DNA of 64,000 nucleotides from Nostoc sp. JL34 (GTDB lineage Bacteria > Cyanobacteriota > Cyanobacteriia > Cyanobacteriales > Nostocaceae): assembly GCF_017114945.1 (NCBI RefSeq), contig NZ_JABXKQ010000142.1:1-64000 (forward strand), in the 5' to 3' direction. The stretch's first letter is position 1, and each line of letters starts with the position of its first letter. The translations under genes and the position numbers were made by a program. Positions 18,356-27,462 of the stretch are shown in pieces. The notes under the pieces were generated by a model. That model had not been told where the DNA came from. It did not search any database and saw nothing but the letters and a program-made list of their open reading frames with translations.

Positions 18356-19035
18356 TCAAATGTGGCGTAGCTGGCTGAATTATTTACACAAGTTGTAGAT
18401 TGAGCGATCGCAAGCCACAATTGAGCAGATGCAGCGTGCGATCGCACCACAAAAAATCCTTACATAATTAAATATGCGACATTAACCTATGTATTAATAC
18501 GGGACAAGCAAACGAAAAGTCTGATCGTCTCAAGGTAACAAAGACACTGTAAGAGCGATCGCTACGATCGCAGCATAAGTATTTTCCTGTACAGAAAATA
18601 CTTATCGTGAACCTTGAAGTAGATTTTTTTATTTTAACTAAAAATCTAAGTAAATATACTAATACACTGTGACAAAAATTTGCTTACCTTTAACAAGGGA
18701 CTTGAGCAGGAGCAATTCATGAATTGCTCCTACTTGTCTGCTTGCTTAATTGAGATGTTAGCTCAGGGGAAACGCATCTAAATTACTCTTGATCACAACG
18801 AAGGTTAAGAAGCAACGAAAAAATCAGGATTTCGCGTTTGATTATTTTTTAAGCCCCAAAGCGATCGCCTAATTATTCGCAATAAGTAAAGGTTAATGAC
18901 ATTATTTTTTAGCTCTATTGAGAATAGACTTTGCTTATTGACATGATGCGGCCGCCCTAGATGTTAGCTGGATTTGCGCCGCACTCTATTAGGCTGTGAT
19001 TTGTTTATTATTCTCAGCTTAATTTAGGTCTAATC
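18356..19035. other. Intergenic region with two strong palindromes
   Basis: No credible gene. It contains several GCGATCGC sites, a near-perfect hairpin at 18575-18605 (ATAAGTATTTTC/GAAAATACTTAT), and the dispersed palindrome at 18704-18735. The kamA promoter presumably lies in the last 150 bp. Confidence 0.55.
18704..18735. repeat. Dispersed palindrome of the GTAGGGGCAATTCATGAATTGC type
   Basis: Contains the perfect 22-bp palindrome GGAGCAATTCATGAATTGCTCC at 18709-18730. A related element at 56931-56974 has the same organisation (GTAGGG, CAATTTATGAACTG, CCCTAC). Such palindromes are common dispersed repeats in cyanobacterial genomes. Function unknown. Confidence 0.65.
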
Positions 19036-20196
19036 ATGATCAAAAACACTACTCTAGATCCTCTAGTAACTGATATTCGGTGTGAAGAAATTTGTCAGAT
19101 TTTGGGAGAGACTTACAACCAAGAACACTGGAACGATTGGCGCTGGCAAATGCGGCATCGGTTGACTAAGCTGGAACACTTTCAGAAGTTATTAAGGCTC
19201 AGTGCTACCGAAGAACAAGGACTTTTAATTGCACCAGAAAAGTTTGCTGTAGCTGTAACCCCATATTTTGCATCGCTACTCGATCCAGAAGATCCGCTTT
19301 GCCCCCTACGGTTACAAGTGATACCACGGCAAGAAGAGCTAATAGTTAGTTCAGCAGACATGGTAGATCCATGCGGTGAGGATGGCGACACTCCAGTACC
19401 AGGACTCGTACACCGCTACCCCGATCGGGTGTTGCTACTTGCCCTAGACACTTGCGCTGCTTATTGTCGTTACTGCACCCGCTCCCGTTTGGTGAGCCAA
19501 GGTGAGATGTACCCAGTAACACGGCGGTTGGATGCGATCGCTGTTTACCTGGAGGAACACACCGAGATTCGTGACGTGCTAATTTCCGGTGGCGATCCTC
19601 TCTTGATGGCTGATGAACCTTTAGACAATTTACTTGGGCGGCTGCGTACCATTAAGCATATTGAATTTATCCGAATTGGTTCTCGTGTGCCAAGTTTCTT
19701 ACCGCAGCGAATTACACCGGAACTGGTTACCTTGCTTCGTAAACATCGTGTGTGGCTATCTTTGCACTTTTGTCATGTGCGGGAACTTACCCCGGAAGTG
19801 GCACAAGCTTGCGATCGCCTCGCTGATGGCGGCATTCCTCTAGGCAGCCAAACCGTGCTGTTAAAAGGTGTGAATGATTCTGAAAAAGCCTTGAAGAATC
19901 TGTTTCACAGTCTTCTCAGGCTGCGCGTGCGACCTTATTATCTTTATCAATGCGATCTAGTTGTTGGCACTGCACATCTGCGAACGAGTGTGCAAACTGG
20001 GCTTGATTTAATTTCTAAATTACGTGGTCATACTACTGGCTACGCTGTACCAACCTATGTAATTGATGCCCCTGGTGGTGATGGCAAAGTCCCAATTCAA
20101 GCCGAGACTCTGGTTGCTTATGAGAAGGGCACAGCTACAGTGCGAAATTGGGCAGGTCAGACGTATACATATACAGATCCAGTGGAGCAGGGCTAA
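19036..20196 (+). CDS. KamA-family radical SAM protein (lysine 2,3-aminomutase-like)
   Basis: 386-aa radical SAM enzyme. The cluster motif CAAYCRYC gives C140, C144 and C147, and K351 in DAPGGDGKVP is the Lys that binds PLP in lysine 2,3-aminomutases. Other family landmarks are HRYPDRVLLLALDTC, ISGGDPLLM and RPYYLYQCDLVVGTAHLRT. Full aminomutases make beta-lysine, while the shorter EpmB relatives modify EF-P lysine. This one lies 185 bp before an ATP-grasp ligase gene on the same strand and not next to EF-P genes, so a role in making a beta-amino-acid peptide or osmolyte is possible. The exact substrate cannot be read from sequence. Confidence 0.88.
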   Translation: MIKNTTLDPLVTDIRCEEICQILGETYNQEHWNDWRWQMRHRLTKLEHFQKLLRLSATEEQGLLIAPEKFAVAVTPYFASLLDPEDPLCPLRLQVIPRQEELIVSSADMVDPCGEDGDTPVPGLVHRYPDRVLLLALDTCAAYCRYCTRSRLVSQGEMYPVTRRLDAIAVYLEEHTEIRDVLISGGDPLLMADEPLDNLLGRLRTIKHIEFIRIGSRVPSFLPQRITPELVTLLRKHRVWLSLHFCHVRELTPEVAQACDRLADGGIPLGSQTVLLKGVNDSEKALKNLFHSLLRLRVRPYYLYQCDLVVGTAHLRTSVQTGLDLISKLRGHTTGYAVPTYVIDAPGGDGKVPIQAETLVAYEKGTATVRNWAGQTYTYTDPVEQG

Positions 20197-20381
20197 TATC
20201 GTGTCCGGCTAAAGACTTATCATTATAGACCGCTGATGATAAATCTCCTATATGGTTTGAGGTTGTTGATGAAATATTTTCACTTAATTAAGGATTTAGT
20301 AATCGAAATTTCTTAATTAACATATCTGATTTGTACATTAAAGCTAACAGAGAAAGCTTTCTCACTGGGAATTATCGGGCT

Positions 20382-21371
20382 ATGGGGTTATTTATTGGTC
20401 TGTGTTATGACCTGAAGGCAGACTACCTTAAGGCTGGTTTCAGTGCCTCTGAGGTGATGGAGTTCGACGATGAAGAAACTATCATCGGGCTGGAAACTAC
20501 ACTATTTCAATTAGATCATCAGGTTGAACGTGTTGGCAATGGTAGAGAACTTGCTGGACGCTTGGCAAAAGGCGATCGCTGGGATTTGATTTTCAATATT
20601 GCTGAGGGTTTGCAGGGTCGCTCTCGTGAAGCTCAAGTTCCGGCAGTCTGTGAATTATTTGCTCAACCTTACACCTTTTCCGATCCGCTCACCTGCGCCT
20701 TAACGCTAGACAAGGCGCTTGCTAAGAGGGTAGTACGCGATCGCGGTTTGCCAACAGCCTCCTTTGAGGTGGTGAGTAATACCGCAGAAGCGGCATTTGT
20801 CTCTCTACCAATGCCACTTTTCCTCAAGCCTGTGGCGGAGGGTAGTTCTAAAGGGGTAACTGGGCGTTCTCTGGTCAAAGAACGCGAAGAGCTAGTAAAT
20901 ACTTATCAATTATTATACGAACTTTTTCAGCAACCAGTACTCGTGGAAACCTTTCTTCCTGGTAGAGAAGTAACAGTAGGCATTGTTGGCAATGGTAGCA
21001 ACTCACGGGTAGTAGGTGTGATGGAAGTAATTTTTACAGGACTTGCGGAAGCTTTTGCCTATACCACCCTTAACAAAGATGAGTATCTGGAACGGGTATC
21101 TTATCGTTTGCTCATAGATCCCGAACCACTGGCAGCACAGGCAAGGCAACTGGCGCTGGATGCGTACCATACTCTTGGTTGCCGAGACGCTGCCCGTGTG
21201 GATCTACGCTGCGATGCTACCGGAATGTTGCAGTTTATGGAGCTTAACCCATTGCCAGGGCTACATCATATCCGCTCAGACTTGCCAATTATGGGACGTT
21301 TGGGTGGTGTAACATACACAGAAATCATTGCTGAAATAGTCGAGTCTGCATGGCAAAGGTACAAAAGTTGA
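20382..21371 (+). CDS. ATP-grasp ligase, D-alanine-D-alanine ligase-like
   Basis: 329-aa protein with an ATP-grasp layout: an N-terminal Rossmann-like part (MGLFIGLCYDLKADYL, LIFNIAEGLQGRSREAQVPA), the ATP-binding segment MPLFLKPVAEGSSKGVT, VETFLPGREVTVGIVG, and a metal-binding end RVDLRCDATGMLQFMELNP. It resembles Ddl enzymes in the NIAEG and ELNP motifs but diverges enough that amino-acid specificity is open. ATG 20382 was preferred over an in-frame TTG at 20331. The preceding aminomutase-like gene makes a shared pathway likely, with ligation of a beta-amino acid an untested idea. Confidence 0.85.
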   Translation: MGLFIGLCYDLKADYLKAGFSASEVMEFDDEETIIGLETTLFQLDHQVERVGNGRELAGRLAKGDRWDLIFNIAEGLQGRSREAQVPAVCELFAQPYTFSDPLTCALTLDKALAKRVVRDRGLPTASFEVVSNTAEAAFVSLPMPLFLKPVAEGSSKGVTGRSLVKEREELVNTYQLLYELFQQPVLVETFLPGREVTVGIVGNGSNSRVVGVMEVIFTGLAEAFAYTTLNKDEYLERVSYRLLIDPEPLAAQARQLALDAYHTLGCRDAARVDLRCDATGMLQFMELNPLPGLHHIRSDLPIMGRLGGVTYTEIIAEIVESAWQRYKS

Positions 21372-21386
21372 AGTTTTTAGGGCTAT

Positions 21387-22763
21387 TCAAGCAGACTCAA
21401 TCTCAGAAGTCAAAAGATAAAAACGCCAAGTTAAAAGCACTGCACCTATGAGTAGTCCTAGTACTAAACCCAACCATAAGCCTATAGCACCCCAGCCAAA
21501 AGTGAATGTCATCAGATAGCCACCACCTAGACCTACTCCCCAGTAAGCGAACATAGTAATTAACACTGGCACTTTAGTATCTTTCAACCCAATTAAAGCA
21601 CCAGCAGCAATAGTCTGAATAGAATAAAATATCTGGACTATTGCCCCCGCAGCGAGGAAAGAAGTTGCCGTTTTAACTATCTCGATATTATCTAGATTAC
21701 TGGTGTCTAAATATATTGCCACAATATAGTTAGGAAACAGCCAAAAAATTAGTGCCACAATGGTTATAAAGGGAGTAACAAGCGCAATGCAAACTAATCC
21801 GGCTCTGCTTGCACCCTTGAGATCGTTTTGTCCCCTCAACTGTCCTACTCTCATCGTGACGGCGTAAGAAATACCTATAGACACTGTTTCGACAAAACTT
21901 TCTGTCTCGACGGTAATTTCATGTGCTGCTAACGTCTCTGTTCCAAACCATCCCATCAATAAAGCAGTGACAGTGAATACTCCAATTTCTGCTCCATACT
22001 GCAACCCCAAAAACCACCCAGTTTGGAAGATATCTACAAACATCTCCCGATCAAATTTATGTAAAGCACTATTAAGTTGGTATTCTTTAAAGTAGTCATC
22101 GAAGCAAATCCAACTGGCGGCGGCGATAAAATTCAGCCAAAAAATGAGTGTACTTGCCCAACCGATACCGGCTAAACCAAGGGCTGGTAAACCAAATTTA
22201 CCGAACATTAACACGTAATTAGCAGCCGCATTCAATAATAGTCCAGCTACCGTAATTACTGTTAAAAATTGGGGTCGATTGAGGGCAGAGCTAACTTCTT
22301 TTAAGATACAAAAACCGAGTGCAGCTGGAAAACCCCAAACAATAGACCGCAAATATGTTTGAGCTAATAACACATTGCTTTCTTCTTGACCAGTCAGCAG
22401 CAGAATATAGTCAAAGTGCCAAATGATAAACATCACAGGTAAGCACATTGTCACAGCTAACCAAATCCCTTGACTGGTAGCATGGCTAATTTGGTCTATT
22501 TTTCCTGCACCAAAAGCATTGGCAATAGTCACACCCGCAGCTGAAAGAATAGAACGACAAACGGAAGCTAGAGTAGAAAAGGTAACAGCACCTAAAGCAC
22601 CCGCAGCTAAAGCTTGGCTGTTAAGTAAGCCCATCATTACCCCATCCAATAAAGGAATGCCCGCTTCTAATATTTGAGTAATTACCAAAGGAACTGCCAA
22701 TTGCAGACAGGCTTGGACTTCTAATATCAGTTCTGACTTAAATTCTTTTGAAGTTAACTCCAT
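21387..22763 (-). CDS. MATE family efflux transporter
   Basis: 458-aa polytopic membrane protein with about 12 predicted hydrophobic segments and the internal two-fold layout of MATE antiporters. Recognisable stretches are LAVPLVITQILEAGIPLLDG in the first helix pair, GFPAALGFCILKEVSSALNR and HEITVETESFVETVSIGISY in the second half. Members export cationic drugs or metabolites against Na+ or H+. It is convergent with the ATP-grasp gene (15-bp gap), so it is not in that operon. Substrate unknown. Confidence 0.9.
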   Translation of the reverse strand: MELTSKEFKSELILEVQACLQLAVPLVITQILEAGIPLLDGVMMGLLNSQALAAGALGAVTFSTLASVCRSILSAAGVTIANAFGAGKIDQISHATSQGIWLAVTMCLPVMFIIWHFDYILLLTGQEESNVLLAQTYLRSIVWGFPAALGFCILKEVSSALNRPQFLTVITVAGLLLNAAANYVLMFGKFGLPALGLAGIGWASTLIFWLNFIAAASWICFDDYFKEYQLNSALHKFDREMFVDIFQTGWFLGLQYGAEIGVFTVTALLMGWFGTETLAAHEITVETESFVETVSIGISYAVTMRVGQLRGQNDLKGASRAGLVCIALVTPFITIVALIFWLFPNYIVAIYLDTSNLDNIEIVKTATSFLAAGAIVQIFYSIQTIAAGALIGLKDTKVPVLITMFAYWGVGLGGGYLMTFTFGWGAIGLWLGLVLGLLIGAVLLTWRFYLLTSEIESA

Positions 22764-22857
22764 TGGGGCACATAAATTAAGGAGGGGGCTAAAAAGGCAA
22801 CATTTAATACATTAAGATATATTAACGCTTACAGTGCAATCAACTTAAGTTAAAAGC

Positions 22858-22990
22858 CAATACAGTTCAGTTAAGGTTTTTTGATGAAAATTTTAGATCA
22901 CAAAGACGCGATAAATCGCCGTCTCTACAATAATCGTCTTTCGTCTTGACGGCGATTCATTGCGTCTCTTGTTTTAACCGAACAGTATTG
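22858..22990. mobile_element. MITE-like element, CAATAC(G/A)GTTC family, copy 1
   Basis: 133 bp bounded by imperfect 17-bp inverted ends, CAATACAGTTCAGTTAA on the left and TTAACCGAACAGTATTG on the right. Internal sequence is non-coding. The same ends flank 25570-25679 and 28459-28562, so this is a dispersed non-autonomous family. Confidence 0.75.
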
Positions 22991-23129
22991 CGATCGCTCC
23001 CCACTAAATATGTGTAAAATATTACCCTTTAGCCATAACCGAGGATAATTCAGGAGTGCTGGTAGGGAATTAATAATCTTCCCTCCCCTGCCCCCTGCCT
23101 CCTGCCTCCTGCCTCCTCAAACAGCAAAA
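22991..23129. other. Spacer with C-rich low-complexity filler
   Basis: After a GCGATCGC site, 23079-23118 is a run of CCTGCCCCCTGCCTCCTGCC units just past the stop of the transglycosylase gene. Nothing coding is seen. Confidence 0.6.
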
Positions 23130-25322
23130 TCACTGACTCGGTAGTTTTGGGTGTGTTGTCGAGTACTTTGCTACGATGCCAGAAATCTCAGGGTTATAAA
23201 GCCTGAGATAATTCCAGTAATTGCCAAATACTTGCCGCACATAATTTTTGGTTTCATCAAAGGGAATTTCTTCAACAAACTCATCTGGATCTTTTGTAGT
23301 TAGAGTTTGCAACCATTTAGAGACATTGCCAGGGCCAGCATTGTAACTAGCGATCGCCAGCAAAGAGTTATTGTTATATTGATCGTGGGTATGACCCAAA
23401 TACCATGTACCCAGCATGATATTATCGTTGGGATTTTCTAAGTTTATTGTTTTGAAATCTACCTTGATTTGTGGGGCAATCCATTTAGCTGTACTCGGCA
23501 ACAGCTGCATTAAGCCAGTAGCATCAGCAACGGATTTGATTTTTGGCTCAAACCGTGACTCTTGACGCATCAGAGCAGTTACTAGCAGAGGATTGAGTTG
23601 ACGCTCAGTAGACCACTTTTCAATCTCTCGCAGATAGGGAAATGGATAACGGGCTTGCCAGTAGGTGATTTGTTTACTCAGAGTCTGATATTGGGCAAGT
23701 TCCGCTGGTATTTCTCGGTCTTCCAATTTAGAAATTTTGTCAATTCCGATGAGATTTTCTCCCTTAGCCTGTCGGATCAACCCTTCAGTAAATTGCTCTG
23801 TTACCGTTGGCTGAATTTTGTTCTGAAATTCTGTTTGCCATTGTAACCAGGCATCACGGTCTTGACCCAGCAGATACAATTCTTTGAAAGTTTCAGAACC
23901 AGCAGGCGGGACTGGGCGCTGGGGTGTGATTACTTCTGGGTTCATGACGCGCACGTTGTCAAAATTGCCGACATTTAGCCCTAACATCGTCGCAGCTCGC
24001 CATGCATAGTAAGAGTAAGGAAACTGGCTAATCACATACTCATAAGCAGTTTTAGACTCCTGCTGTTTCCCTAGTAAAGCTGCCCATTTCCCTACCCAAA
24101 AGCCTGCTCTTGGAGCCAAAATACTATTGGGGTTATTAGTGACAATTGGTTCTGCCCATTGCCAAGCACCGACGTAATCTTTGGCATTAGCTTTATCTTG
24201 GGCGATTTTCCAGCGGTATTCTGCGGCTTCGTCAGAACTACCGTATTTGGCTATGAGTAATTGCCACGACGCGCTAGCTGACTTTTGATCGTTGAGAGTT
24301 TGGATTTTGGCTTTTTGTACCAGTGCAGTACCAGCTTGCTTCGGAAATTTACTAATTACCTGCTCAAGATAGGGTAAGCCGTCTTTAGCTGTTTTTGCGG
24401 TTTCTGCTAACCGCAGTAGTGCTGTCCCAGTTTCCTCGGTATTTGGAAATTGCTGCACCACTTGTTTATAGGTGGCGATCGCTTTTTCTTTATCTTTACC
24501 TCCTACCTGTAAGCCCCGAGCGGTACGGTAGAGGTTGCGCGATGTTTTGGGTGCTTTGGCATAAGCATCCGCCGCTTTCAGAAATTGATTATTTTCCCAA
24601 TAGCTGGTACCAATGAGTTCCCAGTCTTCGGGTTTCAGGGTAGGCTGTTTTACTAGCTGATCCAAAACACCCACTATACCTGGTTGATCGTAGGCATATT
24701 TAGCCAAAATCAATTGTAATTGTGGCTGATTGGGATTTTCTTGCAAGCGTTTGCGGATAATTTCCCAAGTTAGAGGATTGGAAGGAAATTGAGCGATCGC
24801 TGTTTCTTGTTGCTTCGGTTGAGCAATTAGATATAGCGCTTTCACGCTGGCCGCTTCTTTGGGATACTGTTTCAGCACCCTTTGCCTGAGATCGGAGGCT
24901 TTGCCATCCTCGCCCAGCATATCCTCTGCTTGGGCCTGTTTCAGCAAAATATAGGGCGCCAGGATAGGATAGTCTTTTTCTAGTCCTTGGAGTAAAACTA
25001 GAGCTTTTTGCCCTTGGGTTCTTTCAATATAATCACTCGCCAACAGATAACGAGCGCGATTCCGATCTGGCGATCGCGATTCTTGGGCGATCGCTGCTAG
25101 TTTTGCTGCCCGTTCTGGCAGCGATTGTGATATCAGTGGAAAGACGGCTGATTGAGCCTTGCTTGCCTCTGATGTTTGCTCTGCTTGATTCTGACTCAGT
25201 TTGAGCCACTTCCCCAGAGACTTGCCAATCTCAGGTGCTGATACCATTGCCCCAGCTAAAAAGGCAAACAGTGCTGCACCCGCAATTATCGAAATTTGCT
25301 TTTTCTGTAGTTTCTTCAGCAT
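23130..25322 (-). CDS. slt: Soluble lytic murein transglycosylase with TPR-like helical region
   Basis: 730-aa exported protein: a hydrophobic N-terminal anchor or signal (IIAGAALFAFLAGAMVSA), then a long TPR-like alpha-solenoid (about 60-540) and a C-terminal SLT domain. The catalytic Glu is E588 in LMRQESRFEP, followed by GLMQLLPSTAKW and SYNAGPGNVSKW, the classic family blocks. It cleaves peptidoglycan glycan strands with formation of 1,6-anhydro-muramyl ends. The layout matches Slt70-type enzymes. Monocistronic, with MITE-like elements on both sides. Confidence 0.92.
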   Translation of the reverse strand: MLKKLQKKQISIIAGAALFAFLAGAMVSAPEIGKSLGKWLKLSQNQAEQTSEASKAQSAVFPLISQSLPERAAKLAAIAQESRSPDRNRARYLLASDYIERTQGQKALVLLQGLEKDYPILAPYILLKQAQAEDMLGEDGKASDLRQRVLKQYPKEAASVKALYLIAQPKQQETAIAQFPSNPLTWEIIRKRLQENPNQPQLQLILAKYAYDQPGIVGVLDQLVKQPTLKPEDWELIGTSYWENNQFLKAADAYAKAPKTSRNLYRTARGLQVGGKDKEKAIATYKQVVQQFPNTEETGTALLRLAETAKTAKDGLPYLEQVISKFPKQAGTALVQKAKIQTLNDQKSASASWQLLIAKYGSSDEAAEYRWKIAQDKANAKDYVGAWQWAEPIVTNNPNSILAPRAGFWVGKWAALLGKQQESKTAYEYVISQFPYSYYAWRAATMLGLNVGNFDNVRVMNPEVITPQRPVPPAGSETFKELYLLGQDRDAWLQWQTEFQNKIQPTVTEQFTEGLIRQAKGENLIGIDKISKLEDREIPAELAQYQTLSKQITYWQARYPFPYLREIEKWSTERQLNPLLVTALMRQESRFEPKIKSVADATGLMQLLPSTAKWIAPQIKVDFKTINLENPNDNIMLGTWYLGHTHDQYNNNSLLAIASYNAGPGNVSKWLQTLTTKDPDEFVEEIPFDETKNYVRQVFGNYWNYLRLYNPEISGIVAKYSTTHPKLPSQ

Positions 25323-25569
25323 GAATACCCGCTGAAAAGTTCCGGTGAATTTCTTGAAACTCTAACACTCCTAACCATCAGTGTGTCCAATTTTTTAATT
25401 TTAGATTTTTAATTTTATGTAGAAAAATACTAATTTTCAATCCTACGGTTGGCAGTATTGAGTTATTAGCACATATTAAATACTATTACATCTATCTTGG
25501 GTATATCATAAATGCACTTTCCCACTACCACTTGTGCAGTGAAAACACAATCCTCAGTCTCTTTTACAT
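25323..25569. other. AT-rich upstream region of slt
   Basis: Contains TTTTTAATTTTAGATTTTTAATTTT low-complexity sequence around 25393-25420 and no supported gene. A minus-strand open frame at 25466-25714 runs across the adjacent MITE-like element and is not believed. Confidence 0.5.
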
Positions 25570-25679
25570 CAATGCGGTTCGGATAAGCACTCTTCACTTT
25601 TCTTATGGTCTGGGAATTGGTCTTGGGGAAAGGGGTAAAGGATGTATTAAAACCTTTCCCCTTTAACCGAACCGTATTG
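25570..25679. mobile_element. MITE-like element, CAATAC(G/A)GTTC family, copy 2
   Basis: 110 bp with ends CAATGCGGTTCGGATAA and TTAACCGAACCGTATTG. Its right end abuts GGGACTTCCAAGTAATAAATT at 25688-25708, which resembles the end of a different element present whole at 63689-63810, suggesting nested or adjacent insertions. Confidence 0.7.
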
Positions 25680-25779
25680 CCTTTTAAGGGACTTCCAAGT
25701 AATAAATTACTCAAAAAAATAGAACTTACCCCGCACGCTGGCCTTCACCATTGACTGATTTAATTTGCAGACTGGCGGA

Positions 25780-25820
25780 GTGCATTCAGAAATGTGTAGA
25801 CGCCTAGCGGCTTGTTGTCT
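25780..25820. repeat. Dispersed GTGCATT...GTAGACGCCTAGCGGCTTGT repeat, copy 1
   Basis: About 40 bp shared with 26609-26650, including the identical block GTAGACGCCTAGCGGCTTGT. Non-coding, unknown function. Confidence 0.7.
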
Positions 25821-25882
25821 TGTCAGATATCAATTTTGAAATAAAAATCCCCGCCACCGTTGACAGAGATATTAGTTATTAA

Positions 25883-25996
25883 GCGTTGCAGGAAAAGCAG
25901 GATGATTTTATAGGTTTTGTAAGATGGGATGAAAAGCCCGTCCCTTGTATTTCCAGGAACTTCGGGTACAAGAATCATCTCTTGATTCAGCAACGC
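25883..25996. mobile_element. MITE-like element with GCGTTGC(T/A)G ends
   Basis: 114 bp with imperfect inverted ends of about 25 bp: GCGTTGCAGGAAAAGCAGGA on the plus strand and GCGTTGCTGAATCAAGAGAT read from the other side. It overlaps the last codons of the small gene 25987-26295, whose C-terminus HKDFWRC it appears to supply. Open frames across it are not believed. Confidence 0.6.
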
Positions 25997-26295
25997 CAAA
26001 AATCTTTGTGGGCAGTGACAAGCATCTGAGCCTGCCTTAAAACATTTCCGAATAAATAAATAGGAATCTGCCAAGCAGCAACGGTAACTTCTTTGACTAT
26101 ATCCTGTACACTAATGGCAATTAATTCATGCTCTGGCGGCTCTCCATCAACTGTACCAGACCAAGTAAAAGCTAATAAGAAATCATCGTCTCCAGGCAAG
26201 GATGCAATCAAACATTCTTCTGGTGTTGGTTCGCAAATAATTCCATAATCATTTGCAAGTTCTACTAATCTTTGAAAGTTGTTTTCGTTTGTCAT
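25987..26295 (-). CDS. Hypothetical small protein, C-terminus altered by repeat insertion
   Basis: 102 aa, no family recognised. It is acidic in the first two thirds (LPGDDDFLLAFTWSG, VDGEPPEHELIAIS), a soluble-protein composition, with no signal peptide or membrane segment. The last residues are encoded inside the MITE-like element at 25883-25996, so the original C-terminus has probably been replaced. Isolated among repeats. It may be expressed or already decaying. Confidence 0.5.
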   Translation of the reverse strand: MTNENNFQRLVELANDYGIICEPTPEECLIASLPGDDDFLLAFTWSGTVDGEPPEHELIAISVQDIVKEVTVAAWQIPIYLFGNVLRQAQMLVTAHKDFWRC

Positions 26296-26653
26296 TTGTC
26301 CTTGGGATGTAATTGAATCTCAGTTTTAGAAGAAATCATATTTTGAACTCCAGAACTCAAATGAGTTGCTCCATAGCAAAAATGACGAATTATTAATTAT
26401 TCGTTGAGAGTTATGAGTTATTGGGGTTATTGGAGTTAAATCAGGCTTAAGTCCAAAATCTTACCGCGATCGCTTGGTTCTATCAGCAACAATTGTTACT
26501 GTTTTAAAAAAAGCGAGACTACCTACTTTTTCGGTTTACCCTATTTACATACACCTCCCTTTGTTATCATTTCAATATTGATGCCTTAACCTCACCCAAG
26601 CTGACGCAGTGCATTGAGAATTGCGTAGACGCCTAGCGGCTTGTCGTCGGACA
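26296..26653. other. Intergenic region with a second GTAGACGCC repeat
   Basis: No credible gene. Holds a GCGATCGC-containing spacer and, at 26609-26650, copy 2 of the repeat seen at 25780-25820. It lies immediately downstream of the decayed cyclase gene. Confidence 0.55.
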
Positions 26654-27395
26654 TCATTTTTGGGGAACAGCTGTAAACCGAAGCAGAAAAAGATGCTTAT
26701 CAACATGAGATTGTTGGATCACCTTGGCATAGATATGTTCTTTTTCTGTAGCCATTTCTGCTTCAATCAATAACTTGAGTTTGAGATTACTCAATAGTTC
26801 TAAAAAATGTGGCGATGTCAGCTGACAAGACGCTGGGTATCTTGTCATCTGCACTCCTTTTTCGGAGAAGCTAATCAAGTTCCCCATAAATACTGTTACC
26901 ACTGCATATTTTCCCTGCAAAATGGAGTATTCTACAGGTACTTTTTGAGTGAGAACTATCATTTATTGATCATATTTAGGCAAGAATAAATTATATTTAC
27001 CGCCAATGCCACGAATTTCACAAATTGTCACAGGGTGTTTCATACCCTTGGGTTCTATTTGTAATTGTCCAGCAATTTGGAGGTCAATATTGGCATCTTT
27101 CCAGGTATTTTCGGAAATTAAAATTTGCCCTCCCACGATATAAGACTCAATTCGAGCAGCCAAATTAACATGACTGCCAATAACTGTATATTGAGCGCGT
27201 TTTTGAGAAGCAACATTTCCCGCCACAGCCTCGCCTGTATTAATCCCAATTCCCATTTCCACGATTGGGAAATTCATTTGCTGCATTGCCAATTGCATGG
27301 CAATAGCACAGGCGATCGCTCGTTGAGAATTATCCTTGCGACTAATTGGCGCACCAAAATCACAAAAATGCCATCATCCCCAATTCACTCTCATC
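26654..27395 (-). pseudogene. Adenylate/guanylate cyclase with PilZ-like C-terminal domain, decayed
   Basis: The minus strand from 27298 reads a class III cyclase catalytic end: EMGIGINTGEAVAGNVASQ, YTVIGSHVNLAARIES, GGQILISENTW. It stops at TAA (26963-26965) and continues in the same frame with VPVEYSILQGKYAVVTVF and GNLISFSEKGVQM, resembling a PilZ-like domain. Upstream, GDDGIFVI and FGAPISRKDNSQRA are recognisable but lie in different frames because one T is missing near 27350. Everything N-terminal to the GDGIF motif is gone. So one original gene has an N-terminal deletion, a frameshift and a nonsense codon. The PilZ assignment is tentative. Confidence 0.7.
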
Positions 27396-27462
27396 TTTGA
27401 TAATTGCTAAGTGTAAAAACGTAGTATCCTACATATTGGTATATAAAAATAAGTCCAAAATC

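Noticed and set aside
25466-25714. 82-codon minus-strand frame
   Set aside because: It runs through the MITE-like element at 25570-25679 and shows no protein-like features.
25823-26074. 83-codon minus-strand frame
   Set aside because: Covers the MITE-like element and overlaps the better small gene 25987-26295 in another frame.
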